From the NCBI GenBank assembly GCA_945787105.1, contig CALZGZ010000182.1, positions 1 through 50,612 on the forward strand: 50,612 nucleotides of DNA, written 5' to 3'. Under the pieces are notes generated by a model, which did not search any database, was not told the origin of the DNA, and saw only the letters and a list, made by a program, of their open reading frames with translations. Numbering within the stretch: position 1 is the stretch's first letter; each line of letters opens with the position of its first letter. Source of the stretch: an uncultured Gammaproteobacteria bacterium (lineage in GTDB: Bacteria; Pseudomonadota; Gammaproteobacteria; Arenicellales; JAANXG01). The position numbers were made by a program, and so were the translations under genes. Below are positions 1 to 8,281 of the stretch, one piece after another.

Positions 1-1704
1 ATTATTATCGCTACCTCCCAGCTGAGTAAGATATTCGGCGTGTTTGCCGACAAGGGCGATTACTACTTCGAGACCATCTGGAATGTCATTCGCGCGGCGT
101 TCACCGATACCCACTGGCCGACCCTGGCGATCGCCGTGCTGGCATTCGCCATCATGATCGGTATCCGGCGTTTTAATCCACGCCTGCCCAATGTCCTGAT
201 CGCGGTGGCCGTGACTACGTTCGTCGCATACTATATCGAATTCGAACGCGCCGACGTCATCAAGCCTGCGCAGTTCGTCAATACCACCGTGCGATTGCTG
301 GTGGCGGAACAACTATCGGCCCGAGATCAATTGGCCACGGTTGATCGCGCGATCGCCGCCGCCAACGACAGATTCGTCGAGGTGCAAAAAACACTGGGCA
401 AGGATGATCCGAAGTTCCTCGATGCCCGCCATCAGCTGGACTCCCTTCGCTTGCACAAAGAACGTCGCCAGAAGACCATCAAGCTAGATCAAAGCGAGAT
501 CAAGGAGCTTCGCTTCCGTCGGGTGACGCAAAAAGGTGGCGACCCGGCACGTTTTTATCTTGCGGGTGAATTGCCGACGGGCATCCCCCATGACGGACAC
601 CTATGGCGAGTGGTCAAGTTCACCGATGACGGCGCCCTCGAAATAAGTGGTGGGGGCGCGGTGGTCGGCACTATTCCCCGGGGTCTGCCGGCGCTCAAGG
701 CGCCGAGTATCGACTTGGGCGTGGTGGCACAATTGTTACCGGCAGCGATTACCATCGCCCTACTCGGCTTCATGGAGGCGATCTCCATTGCCAAAGCAAT
801 GGCGACGCGCACCAAGCAGCGTGTCGACGCCAATCAAGAACTCATCGGTCAGGGTTTGGGGAATATCGTTGGCGGCCTGTTTCAAAGCTACCCGGTATCC
901 GGATCATTTTCCCGCTCGGCGGTCAATATCGAAGCGGGTGCATTGACCGGATTTTCTTCCGTGGTCACCAGCCTGATCGTCGTGATTGTGTTGTTGTGGC
1001 TGACACCCTTGCTGTACCACTTACCGCAGGCAACGCTGGCGGCGGTGATCATGATGGCCGTGTTCGGGTTGATCAATCTGGGCATCTTCAAGCATATCTG
1101 GAAGACGCAGCGCAGTGACGGCATCGTGGCAGTGATCACCTTCTTCTTGACCCTGACACTGGCACCGCACCTGGATTACGGCATTCTCATGGGTGCGGCC
1201 ATGGCCCTGGGGCTATACCTGTTGCGTACCATGCATCCGCGGGTGGTGGTGTTGGGTCGGTTCTGGGACGGCACGCTGCGCGATGCAGAGCTGTATACGC
1301 TCGAGACCTGTCCCAATATCTCGATGATACGTTTCGACGGCTCGCTGTATTTCGCCAATACCAGCTACTTTGAAGACAAGATCCTAGAACGCAGCTCACA
1401 AAAACCGGATCTGAAATATGTCATCGTCGACGGCGAGGGTATCAACGAGATCGATGCATCCGGCGAGGAAATGCTGTCGTCGATGGTAGAACGCCTGGAC
1501 GGGATCGGGGTGAAAGTGATCTTTACCCAGTTCAAACGCCAGGCCTACGATGTACTGAAGCGCTCCGGCTTCATCGACAAGGTCGGTGAGGAATGCTTTT
1601 TTCGTCACGTGGAGCACGCCCTGCGTCACGTCTGGCAGGAACTGGGCGACGATCATGTCGATAGCTGCTCCCTCAACCCGCTACGCCAGGCGGCGAAGGG
1701 TTGA
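1..1704 (+). CDS. SulP family inorganic anion transporter with STAS domain (5' end outside window)
   Basis: The reading frame is open from base 1, so the gene starts upstream; the visible part is 567 residues. SulP proteins are inner-membrane carriers of sulfate, bicarbonate or other anions. The hydrophobic core includes the conserved stretch around GFMEAISIAKA (about 775-810) and further membrane helices to about 1240. A C-terminal STAS domain lies at about 1300-1620 (FDGSLYFANTSYFED, then IDASGEEML). Odd feature: between two membrane segments (about 240-650) there is an insert of roughly 130 residues, rich in charged residues with coiled-coil-like spacing, where SulP proteins usually have a short loop before the GxIPxGLP motif. 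The TGA stop lies at the edge of a repeat element. Substrate is not readable from sequence; the family call is secure. Confidence 0.9.
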   Translation: MIIATSQLSKIFGVFADKGDYYFETIWNVIRAAFTDTHWPTLAIAVLAFAIMIGIRRFNPRLPNVLIAVAVTTFVAYYIEFERADVIKPAQFVNTTVRLLVAEQLSARDQLATVDRAIAAANDRFVEVQKTLGKDDPKFLDARHQLDSLRLHKERRQKTIKLDQSEIKELRFRRVTQKGGDPARFYLAGELPTGIPHDGHLWRVVKFTDDGALEISGGGAVVGTIPRGLPALKAPSIDLGVVAQLLPAAITIALLGFMEAISIAKAMATRTKQRVDANQELIGQGLGNIVGGLFQSYPVSGSFSRSAVNIEAGALTGFSSVVTSLIVVIVLLWLTPLLYHLPQATLAAVIMMAVFGLINLGIFKHIWKTQRSDGIVAVITFFLTLTLAPHLDYGILMGAAMALGLYLLRTMHPRVVVLGRFWDGTLRDAELYTLETCPNISMIRFDGSLYFANTSYFEDKILERSSQKPDLKYVIVDGEGINEIDASGEEMLSSMVERLDGIGVKVIFTQFKRQAYDVLKRSGFIDKVGEECFFRHVEHALRHVWQELGDDHVDSCSLNPLRQAAKG

Positions 1705-1986
1705 ACCACATATTGCACCAAGGCGCCCCGCCCCTATTCTCGCCTTACAACCTGGAGCATCGAATATCACCATTTCCTGGAAAAAATGAGGGTCAGAGTC
1801 ACACACTCCAACCTATCGTTCATTATCGCAGCGCAGAGCCCAATTAACCGACCGTGCGCTTGGCCCCGCCTTGTCCCTGCCTTGTCCCCGCACAGCAGGG
1901 GAACAGCAGGGGAACAACCGGGGCACTACGCGCAGGACAAGTCCCTTCACCATCACCCTGGATCCTTGACGCAATATGCGCATTAA
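1704..1986. mobile_element. MITE-like element, copy A
   Basis: The left end reads AACCACATATTGCACCAAGG from 1704. The right end, read on the other strand from about 1986, is TTAATGCGCATATTGCGTC, so the two ends form imperfect terminal inverted repeats. Inside are a degenerate GGTCAGAGTCACACACTCC motif (1791-1810) and a C-rich then G-rich hairpin (about 1860-1920) followed by CTACGCGCAGGAC, all shared with the copies near 31500 and 8300. No open reading frame for a transposase is present. The left end abuts the stop codon of the SulP gene. Confidence 0.65.
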
Positions 1987-2005
1987 GAAGCACGTTTTTC
2001 GCCTG

Positions 2006-2040
2006 TGGGCTTGAATTTGCGTCGCAAATTCCCTAGCCCA
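2006..2040. repeat. 35-nt interrupted palindrome
   Basis: Outer arms TGGGCT (2006-2011) and AGCCCA (2035-2040) enclose inner arms GAATTTGC (2013-2020) and GCAAATTC (2024-2031) with a GTC loop. It lies 63 bases upstream of the ChbG-like gene and just outside repeat copy A. It could be a REP-like palindrome, an operator or a transcript hairpin; there is no T-tract, so a terminator is unlikely. Confidence 0.5.
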
Positions 2041-2102
2041 GCCTTTCCGTTTGTAGCAGAAAGTGCTAAGAAACCAGGAACAAAGCAGCCGCCAAATAAC
2101 TT

Positions 2103-2978
2103 GTGACATCCTACCTAATCGTGAACGCCGATGATTTTGGATATGCCCCCGGCATCAATCAAGGCATTGTAGAAGCCGCCACCAAGGGTGTCGTAACCGC
2201 CACTGGCGTGCTCGCGAACTGTACCGATTTCGAACCACAACTAAACGTACTTAAAACCTCGGAACAATTGGATATCGGAGTGCATCTCAACCTGACACAC
2301 GGTGACCCGCTGACGCCAGACATGCAAGCACTGGTGCAAAAATGGAAGGGCCGGTTTCCGGATAAATTTACGCTTATACGCCAACTGGCGCTAAACAGAA
2401 TAAATATGGCCGCGGTAGAGGGAGAGTGGCGTACCCAGCTTGAGCGCTGTATATCGCAAGGGATCAAGGTATATTTTTTGAATTCACACGAGCACGTACA
2501 CATGCTCCCGGGTCTGTTTTCAATGGTCGGGCGTCTGGCTCGTGATTACTCGATTCCTCACATCCGGGTTGTAGTCAGCGAATGGCACACCAAGAACAAG
2601 ATTGGTGCTGGCGCGAAAAACCTAATTATGGAAATTTTGGGTCGCTGCGCACCGTCTGAGTATCGAACAAGGTCACCGGTTATGTTGGGGCTGGCGCAAA
2701 GCGGGAAACTTGATCAATCCTACCTGGCGAGAACACTGCCGTCTCTAAAACCGGACAAAGTGTATGAGCTAATGTGTCATCCTGGCTATTACCGGCCAGG
2801 GGAGATTGTCGATCCAGCGCTACTGCGCTACCACAAATGGGATCAGGAACGGGAGCTTTTGTGCAGTGAATACGTCAAGCAACTGTGCCACAGGCACGCG
2901 GTACAACTCATCGGTTATCGTCATCTCGAGATTCTTGGTGATCGACTCACAGTAGCGCGGCACATGACTTTGGGTTGA
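2103..2978 (+). CDS. ChbG/YdjC/HpnK-family carbohydrate deacetylase
   Basis: This 291-residue protein belongs to the YdjC-type deacetylases, metal-dependent enzymes that remove N-acetyl groups from sugars, including lipid-linked ones (NaxD, LgmC). Visible family residues are Asp10-Asp11 in NADDFGY, His61 in GVHLNLTHGDP, the SHEHVHMLP cluster (His129, 131, 133) and His226 in CHPGY. The start is GTG at 2103, placing NADDFG near the N terminus as in the family; the ribosome-binding site is weak. It ends 23 bases from the convergent GT2 gene. Next to a polyprenyl-phosphate GT2 and a GT-C enzyme it probably deacetylates a lipid-linked hexosamine; that role is inferred. Cytoplasmic, no signal peptide. 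Confidence 0.88.
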   Translation: MTSYLIVNADDFGYAPGINQGIVEAATKGVVTATGVLANCTDFEPQLNVLKTSEQLDIGVHLNLTHGDPLTPDMQALVQKWKGRFPDKFTLIRQLALNRINMAAVEGEWRTQLERCISQGIKVYFLNSHEHVHMLPGLFSMVGRLARDYSIPHIRVVVSEWHTKNKIGAGAKNLIMEILGRCAPSEYRTRSPVMLGLAQSGKLDQSYLARTLPSLKPDKVYELMCHPGYYRPGEIVDPALLRYHKWDQERELLCSEYVKQLCHRHAVQLIGYRHLEILGDRLTVARHMTLG

Positions 2979-3001
2979 GTCTCTTACAGTGTTGACCAGT
3001 G

Positions 3002-4012
3002 TTAACCAAAACTGGTCTGTGATCCACTGTTTTTATCAAACCCGCATGTCGACTCGACGACATAAGGCGGCCTGTCTTTGACCTCTGCGTATATCTTGGC
3101 GATGTATTCGCCGATGATGCCCAGGCTGATCATGATAAAACTTCCGATCAGCAGCAGGGTGATGATAATCGTAACGAACCCGGAAACCGCGTAACCGCGA
3201 AACCATGACCATAACGCTTCCACCGACACGATGATCCCGAAAACCAGGGTCGCCGCACCCAATATCGTGATCACACGAAGCGGCGCGGAAGTGAACGACG
3301 TGATAGCGGTAAGGGCCAAGTCGAACAAGGCAAAGCCTGACCACTTCCCACTACCGGTATCACGTTCAACGACGTCGAACGGTACGCTTGACTGTTCAAA
3401 CCCAGCCCAGCCCGCCAAGCCCCGGTAAAATCGGCCACGCTCAGGCAATTCATGTACCAGCAGGTCAATCACAGTGCGATCCAGCAACTTGAAATCAGAT
3501 GCGCCCTGCATGTTCAGACCACTGGTCAAGGAGAGAAGCTTGTTGAACAATGCAACACTTGATCGCGTGAGCCAACCATCGATCTGGCGGTCCCGTTTTA
3601 CGGCATGGACCACCTTGGCGCCGTCGCGCCACTTTTTTAGCATTTGTGGGATCAGTTCGGGTGGGTGCTGCAGATCAGCGTCCATGGTAATGGACACGGC
3701 TCCATCGGCAGCCCTTAGCCCGGCCAGAAGAGCCGATTCTTTACCGAACTTACGGCTCAGGCGGATACCCTTGATGTTTACGTCGATGGCGTTTAAGCGC
3801 GCAATTTCCTCAAAGGTCCCATCGCTACTGCCGTCATCCACGACAATGATTTCGTATGTTAACTCCAAAGAATGTATTACTTTAAGGATACTCTTCACAG
3901 CGGCGCCCAGACCCGAGGCCTCGTTGTGCGCGGGCAGCACAATGCTGACCACAAGCGATGAACCGGCTGTTGTGACCGTACCGCCACTATGCTCGGTGTT
4001 CACCGTATTCAT
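3002..4012 (-). CDS. Polyprenyl-phosphate glycosyltransferase, GT2 (DPM1/ArnC/GtrB-like)
   Basis: A 336-residue GT2 enzyme. The N-terminal GT-A domain has VVDDGSSDGT (Asp59-Asp60), the DAD metal motif (Asp111, Asp113) followed by LQHPPE, and ERGRFYRG near residue 191. Two C-terminal membrane helices (about 246-270 and 279-303) are typical of enzymes that move a sugar from a nucleotide donor to undecaprenyl phosphate on the inner face of the inner membrane. The chosen ATG at 4012 overlaps the 3' end of the GT87 gene by 26 bases; GGGGAG sits directly before this ATG, so the GTG at 4003 is an alternative start. A frame extension upstream to 4084 reads through the neighbour's coding region and was not used. 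Third gene of the operon. Confidence 0.88.
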   Translation of the reverse strand: MNTVNTEHSGGTVTTAGSSLVVSIVLPAHNEASGLGAAVKSILKVIHSLELTYEIIVVDDGSSDGTFEEIARLNAIDVNIKGIRLSRKFGKESALLAGLRAADGAVSITMDADLQHPPELIPQMLKKWRDGAKVVHAVKRDRQIDGWLTRSSVALFNKLLSLTSGLNMQGASDFKLLDRTVIDLLVHELPERGRFYRGLAGWAGFEQSSVPFDVVERDTGSGKWSGFALFDLALTAITSFTSAPLRVITILGAATLVFGIIVSVEALWSWFRGYAVSGFVTIIITLLLIGSFIMISLGIIGEYIAKIYAEVKDRPPYVVESTCGFDKNSGSQTSFG

Positions 4013-5288
4013 CTCCCCGGTTACGATTGAATTTGTCCCATTCACCCAACGAGCGATGAATGGCGGCCGCAAGCAGCACCGCACCCAGTGGGATCAGTCC
4101 CACTGATTGGAACGTTTGCACCCACGTGCGTGGCCAGAATATCGGACTGGTCCCCGCCAACAGGATCAAAGAGGCCACGACAAACCCGCGGAACACGCCG
4201 TCTTTGTATTGCCGTACATACCAGATGTAAAGCACATACACGAGTGCCGGCAAGATGACCACGAAGTAATGTTTCTGTGCGGTGGTCGTCGTTGCCGCGA
4301 TCAGGGCGAAGATGAACGACGCTACGGCGGGTTGCATCCAAGGTTGCGACGGTCGCCCGAATTTGTAACTGACATAAGCAACCCATAGGAACATGATCAC
4401 AAACACGATCCACGCCATGATTTGTACCATAGAGTCTGGCAGCGATAACAGCGAGACGGTGCTACTCGTACCGCCGAGGTGATGGACCTCCATGTCGGTA
4501 AGTACCCGGCGCAGACTGACATACAGTGAAACGTTATTTGAGGCAGACCATACACCTTGTGGCGTAGCCTGCTCCATCATATGCTGTACCCAACTGTGCA
4601 AGTAGAGCCAATTCTTGTTCACCCCAACCAGCGTCGCCGGTATCGCTGCGCCCGCAACCACCCCAATTGCTGCGGCGGCGACCACCGTCAGACGAGCGGA
4701 TACCGCATACCACACTAAAAAAGGGACAGCGAACGGTTTCAGCAACAGCGAACACCCCATGACCAGACCGCCCAGAATAGTACGGCGATTCGCAACCAGC
4801 AGGTAGCCGGCGACTAATACCGCCAGTAACAACAGATTCGCCTGCCCATAGTACAGGTGTGACAACAGATAACGCAGCAGTACGAGCAAACTGATCCCTG
4901 CCACCAGTAACTGGGTAGCCGGCGGTTCATCAAGAAACTTACGGCCTGCGACCAGGTGGTACCAATTCAAAAAGACAATACAGACCAACGCAATACTGAA
5001 TGTTGTCCAACTCAGAACGGCCCAGTTGAAGGGCAGAATTGCCAACGGTGTGCATATAAATGCGAACAGCGGTGGATAACGATAGAACTTTCCAGCGTCG
5101 CTGGCGATGGTATACAGATTCTCCTCCGCCAGCATGGTGCGTGCCGCATGCAGATAAACAGCGAGGTCACTACCGAATGGGTCGTTAATCTGTCTGCGGG
5201 AAGCAAGCGCAATAAGCAACACACCACAAAGCGCGAAAAGTGCCCACACAATTCGATTGAGCGAGCACCATGGTCTAATCAAACTCAT
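3987..5288 (-). CDS. GT87 (DUF2029) family membrane glycosyltransferase
   Basis: About 433 residues with roughly ten or more membrane helices. GT87 enzymes are GT-C transferases that use polyprenyl-phosphate sugars on the outer face of the membrane. Family features seen: the first periplasmic loop with DPFGSDLAVYLHAA and FYRYPPLFA, then SHLYYGQANLLLL and the LLKPFAVPF stretch. Start ATG at 5288; a TTG 15 bases upstream is also in frame. It follows the methyltransferase by 37 bases and overlaps the GT2 gene, so the three are probably one transcript. Likely acceptor: lipid A, a surface glycan or another membrane lipid (inferred). Confidence 0.82.
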   Translation of the reverse strand: MSLIRPWCSLNRIVWALFALCGVLLIALASRRQINDPFGSDLAVYLHAARTMLAEENLYTIASDAGKFYRYPPLFAFICTPLAILPFNWAVLSWTTFSIALVCIVFLNWYHLVAGRKFLDEPPATQLLVAGISLLVLLRYLLSHLYYGQANLLLLAVLVAGYLLVANRRTILGGLVMGCSLLLKPFAVPFLVWYAVSARLTVVAAAAIGVVAGAAIPATLVGVNKNWLYLHSWVQHMMEQATPQGVWSASNNVSLYVSLRRVLTDMEVHHLGGTSSTVSLLSLPDSMVQIMAWIVFVIMFLWVAYVSYKFGRPSQPWMQPAVASFIFALIAATTTTAQKHYFVVILPALVYVLYIWYVRQYKDGVFRGFVVASLILLAGTSPIFWPRTWVQTFQSVGLIPLGAVLLAAAIHRSLGEWDKFNRNRGDEYGEHRA

Positions 5289-5325
5289 TGCGAAAATTCT
5301 CAATCAATCGTGTCCCTCAATCTCA

Positions 5326-6060
5326 TCACATCCATATCATAATATGAGAACGGTTGTCATTAACGGTCAGGCGCTTGACAATCAATTCGCTCTCGAGATT
5401 TTCATCTCGCGCCATCTCGCTTAATTCCTCTCCACTGAAGTTGAGCAAGCCCATTTTGCGTCTGAGGTCCGCGTATTGTCCAAATTGTGCTCGCCAGAGA
5501 AACTTAACTGTTTGCAAGAACATATGTTCTCGAAACGTGGTGCGGAGAACGCTGTAGACATCCTCCAGCAAGCCGGTATCAACCAGAATATCGGCGATCA
5601 AAAACCGTGACTTAGGTTCCGCGACGCGCTTGACGGCCGCCATCAAACGCCGCACGTCGTTTTTCTCCTGGTAGTATTGGATCACGCTCAGACAGATTAT
5701 TTTGGTGAATCGTTGCTCGCCGAGAATCGATAGGTCTGTATAGTCCTCGCCAAGTTGCTCAACCTGGGCGTTGCGGAAGCCGGCTAAACGTGAACGACAT
5801 TGCCGAACGTACTTGGAAGACACATCCACACCGCACACTTTGTCTACTTTGGGAGCCAATGCCTCCAGCAAGTGCCCGGGTCCGCAACCGATATCCAAAA
5901 TTCTGTCCTCTGCGGAATAGTCCATAAGCCCCGCACTGTTTTCGAGAAACACGTTTACATTGTGGCGGAGAAACTCATCATCAAACGTAGATTGATCAGA
6001 CCAGAAACGAGCCCATACGGAGTTATCCGAAAACTTGCCGGGTGTCGTAGTCACAATCAA
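5326..6060 (-). CDS. Class I SAM-dependent methyltransferase
   Basis: A 244-residue protein with the SAM-binding motif ILDIGCGPG (residues 54-62) and an acidic end of strand beta-2 (GVDVS, Asp79), characteristic of class I methyltransferases of the Methyltransf_11/25 type. No membrane segment. It is the first gene of the glycosyltransferase operon, so a sugar or lipid headgroup may be methylated, but the substrate cannot be read. The start is uncertain: TTG at 6060 or GTG at 6054; no strong ribosome-binding site is visible for either. Confidence 0.82.
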   Translation of the reverse strand: MIVTTTPGKFSDNSVWARFWSDQSTFDDEFLRHNVNVFLENSAGLMDYSAEDRILDIGCGPGHLLEALAPKVDKVCGVDVSSKYVRQCRSRLAGFRNAQVEQLGEDYTDLSILGEQRFTKIICLSVIQYYQEKNDVRRLMAAVKRVAEPKSRFLIADILVDTGLLEDVYSVLRTTFREHMFLQTVKFLWRAQFGQYADLRRKMGLLNFSGEELSEMARDENLESELIVKRLTVNDNRSHIMIWM

Positions 6061-6275
6061 TATGGTGCGGGAGAGTGGTTAGTTACACAAATTTAGTCGC
6101 AAATCGTTGCCGCATGTCAAGGGACCTGCGGCGCCCCAGTGTAGGGCCCGGCGTCACGTCTTGGAATCCGACATTATATTTGATGGTGGCGTATCACTAT
6201 ATCGGCTGATGTTTTTATCTTAACTCCAGCTCATTGCCCATATGGCGACGCAAGACTTGGCCCCTTTGGAGACCT

Positions 6276-6281
6276 TATAAT
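6276..6281 (+). promoter_or_regulatory. Possible -10 box for the LCIB-like gene
   Basis: A perfect TATAAT lies 33 bases upstream of the GTG start at 6314. The -35 region at the expected distance is a poor match, so either an activator is needed or this is chance. The 250-base divergent gap between the methyltransferase and this gene must hold promoters for both directions; nothing else clear was seen in it. Confidence 0.35.
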
Positions 6282-6313
6282 GGCAGGTCAATGAACGAAT
6301 CATCGGGGTAAAG

Positions 6314-7453
6314 GTGTTTTCAACACGTTCCAATCTGCAGGCAGTGGTGGGTGACTTTCGCATCGATGAGATGATGCGCTATAGCCTGTTTGTGCCGCGG
6401 CTCTACAACCTATGCAAGTCGCTGGGGTTTGAGCCGGGAAATATCATGCCTTCCCGGGCGTTCTGTTCCGACGAGAATCAGGGCTATCCGATTATCCTGA
6501 TTACGAAACATTTCGGCACCTTCCCCTTCAACCATGGTATCGTCGGCGGCATCGTTGCCACAGACCGCCATGGCCCGCATGCCAGTCACGGCAAGGACCT
6601 GGTGATCATCCAGGCCAGTCACGTTGGTTATGATCCGGATACCAAAACCTTTGGTACCTATCGACGTATCCAAACAGCGAACGATGCCACCACGATGAGC
6701 TGCGGCAAGGTTGCTTCCGTAATTGAGTGGTACCAGGGCGAATACCGTTTCGCCCAAGAGAATATCTATCTGCGCCGACAAGGAGAGACCTATCTGGTCA
6801 CCATCGATAATCAATTGCTAAACGACGACCGCGATGAGGGGTTGTTTCTGCAACTGGATCGCATGGTCGAGCTCGACGGTGGCAGTACGGTACCAGTGCA
6901 GATGCACAGCACCTCTCGCACCTACCGGGCCAGTTCCGGTTTCCACGCGGCGTTGCCGGCGGAAGTCTGGCCACACGACGGCCGGATGAAAATCGGGCGC
7001 TATCTCGGCCCGGAACTGTTCACCTTCCGCCGCGTCATCAAGGGGGATATCGAGGGCCGCAGTCACCTGGAACAGAATCTGATTCATCCAATGCCTTGGA
7101 TCGTGACCTCGGCCGAGCCGATGTTGGTTGCGGCCCAAGTCAACACCCAGGCGGAATTCGATCGTACGTTTCGCACCATCGTCAGGGAGAAGCACTATCA
7201 AAATAAAAAGGTCCTATTCATCTCCTGTATCAGCATCGATATCTCGCCGCGGGAGGGACAGCTATTCCCTCTTACCAAAGGCGTACCCTGGGCGGCGTAT
7301 ATACAAGATGGTGCGGGTGGCTCGCGTACCCTGGAACAGGATGAGATTATCGGCCTCCTGCAAGAGCAGAGTGCGGACAATCCTGACCAGATCGATCTCG
7401 AAGACGCCATCGACGACATGGAGCAGGCGCAGGAGATCAAGATTGAGGTTTAA
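6314..7453 (+). CDS. LCIB/LCIC-like beta-carbonic anhydrase domain protein
   Basis: A 379-residue soluble protein resembling the limiting-CO2-inducible B/C family, beta-carbonic-anhydrase-fold proteins first known from the Chlamydomonas carbon-concentrating mechanism and also found in bacteria. The resemblance lies in the order of motifs: FCSDE (Cys51, Asp53), FGTFPFNHGIVGGI (67-80), HASHGKDLVII (89-99), ASHVGYD (101-107) and MSCGKV (Cys130). Cys51, Cys130 and one of His92 or His103 are candidate zinc ligands. The C-terminal half (about 180-379) is less recognisable and ends in an acidic tail. Start is GTG at 6314 with GGGG just upstream. It lies 230 bases before a SulP-derived gene, consistent with a bicarbonate or CO2 role. 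The call is from memory of motifs, not from an alignment. Confidence 0.65.
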   Translation: MFSTRSNLQAVVGDFRIDEMMRYSLFVPRLYNLCKSLGFEPGNIMPSRAFCSDENQGYPIILITKHFGTFPFNHGIVGGIVATDRHGPHASHGKDLVIIQASHVGYDPDTKTFGTYRRIQTANDATTMSCGKVASVIEWYQGEYRFAQENIYLRRQGETYLVTIDNQLLNDDRDEGLFLQLDRMVELDGGSTVPVQMHSTSRTYRASSGFHAALPAEVWPHDGRMKIGRYLGPELFTFRRVIKGDIEGRSHLEQNLIHPMPWIVTSAEPMLVAAQVNTQAEFDRTFRTIVREKHYQNKKVLFISCISIDISPREGQLFPLTKGVPWAAYIQDGAGGSRTLEQDEIIGLLQEQSADNPDQIDLEDAIDDMEQAQEIKIEV

Positions 7454-7531
7454 CGCCCCCAGCTATCTCAGGTGCTGGCCGAGTATTTCCGTGCCCTGAG
7501 CCTGGACCTAAGGTCAGCGTTCAGAAAAATC

Positions 7532-7558
7532 GGGTTTGGAGTCACTGACGCCGACCCC
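7532..7558. repeat. Solo copy of the GGAGTCAC palindrome motif
   Basis: The imperfect palindrome TTTGGAGTCACTGACGCC followed by GACCCC and TATTTTTT resembles the central palindrome of repeat copies B and D. No terminal inverted repeats were found around it, so this is probably a decayed copy between the LCIB-like gene and the SulP remnant. Confidence 0.4.
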
Positions 7559-7683
7559 TATTTTTTACGCCAATCACGTCGAAAACCCCCCAATCCGGGC
7601 GCCAACGATATAACCGCACCCAAAACAACCTAAGTATTCAGTAGCACCATTCGATAGCTGAATTCGTAACAGACATCAAGGAT

Positions 7684-8217
7684 ATGCAGAAAATCGTATT
7701 TGGGCTGCGTTTCAATAACATTCGCGGCGATATCTATGGGGGGATAACCGCAGCGGTTGTGGCGTTACCGCTCACCCTGGCGTTCGGCGTTTCATCTGAC
7801 ACCGGGCCGCACCCGGAAGCGCAGCTCTCTAAACAAGAAGAGGAACTCATGCGCGAAGCGGGCGGTCGATTACTGCTATTTCACCTCAGCGGACCAATGA
7901 GCTTCGGCGCCGCTAAGGGCACTACGCGCCGCCTGGCCGGGTTCGATCAATACCACATCCTGCTCATCGATCTAACCGATGTGCCACAGGTCGATTTTAC
8001 ATCTTCCCGCGCCATCGACGATATGGTGCATGACGCAGTGGGCAGAGGCGGGCATGCTTTTCTGGTCGGTGCACACCCGCTAGTGGTCTCCATGCTGACT
8101 CGGCAAGGTGCCCTGCGGTTCGTGCCCGAGGATCACCGTTACCAGGATCGATTACCCGCGCTGCGGCACGCCGTGAAACTGATCCAGGAAAAGGCCGCCG
8201 GTGAAGAAGAATCGTAA
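7684..8217 (+). CDS. Internally deleted SulP: first membrane segment joined to STAS domain
   Basis: This 177-residue product starts like a full-length BicA-type SulP carrier: NIRGDIYGGITAAVVALP and LAFGVSS, residues 12-38. It then passes after about 15 linker residues into a complete STAS domain (about 55-168; LLLFHLSGPMSFGAAKG, VDFTSSRAIDDM, RFVPEDH). SulP carriers are typically 500 or more residues with 10-14 helices, so most of the transport domain is missing while the frame is kept. AAGGAT precedes the ATG closely. It could be a pseudogene left by one in-frame deletion, or a small membrane-anchored STAS protein that is still used. It follows the LCIB-like gene on the same strand. The intact SulP at 1-1704 has a different STAS sequence and is not the obvious parent. 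Confidence 0.8.
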   Translation: MQKIVFGLRFNNIRGDIYGGITAAVVALPLTLAFGVSSDTGPHPEAQLSKQEEELMREAGGRLLLFHLSGPMSFGAAKGTTRRLAGFDQYHILLIDLTDVPQVDFTSSRAIDDMVHDAVGRGGHAFLVGAHPLVVSMLTRQGALRFVPEDHRYQDRLPALRHAVKLIQEKAAGEEES

Positions 8218-8281
8218 CCAACGCGTTTCCCCGGCGATACCATAGAATATCGCATAGCCAACCCCCGGTTTGGCGAAACCA

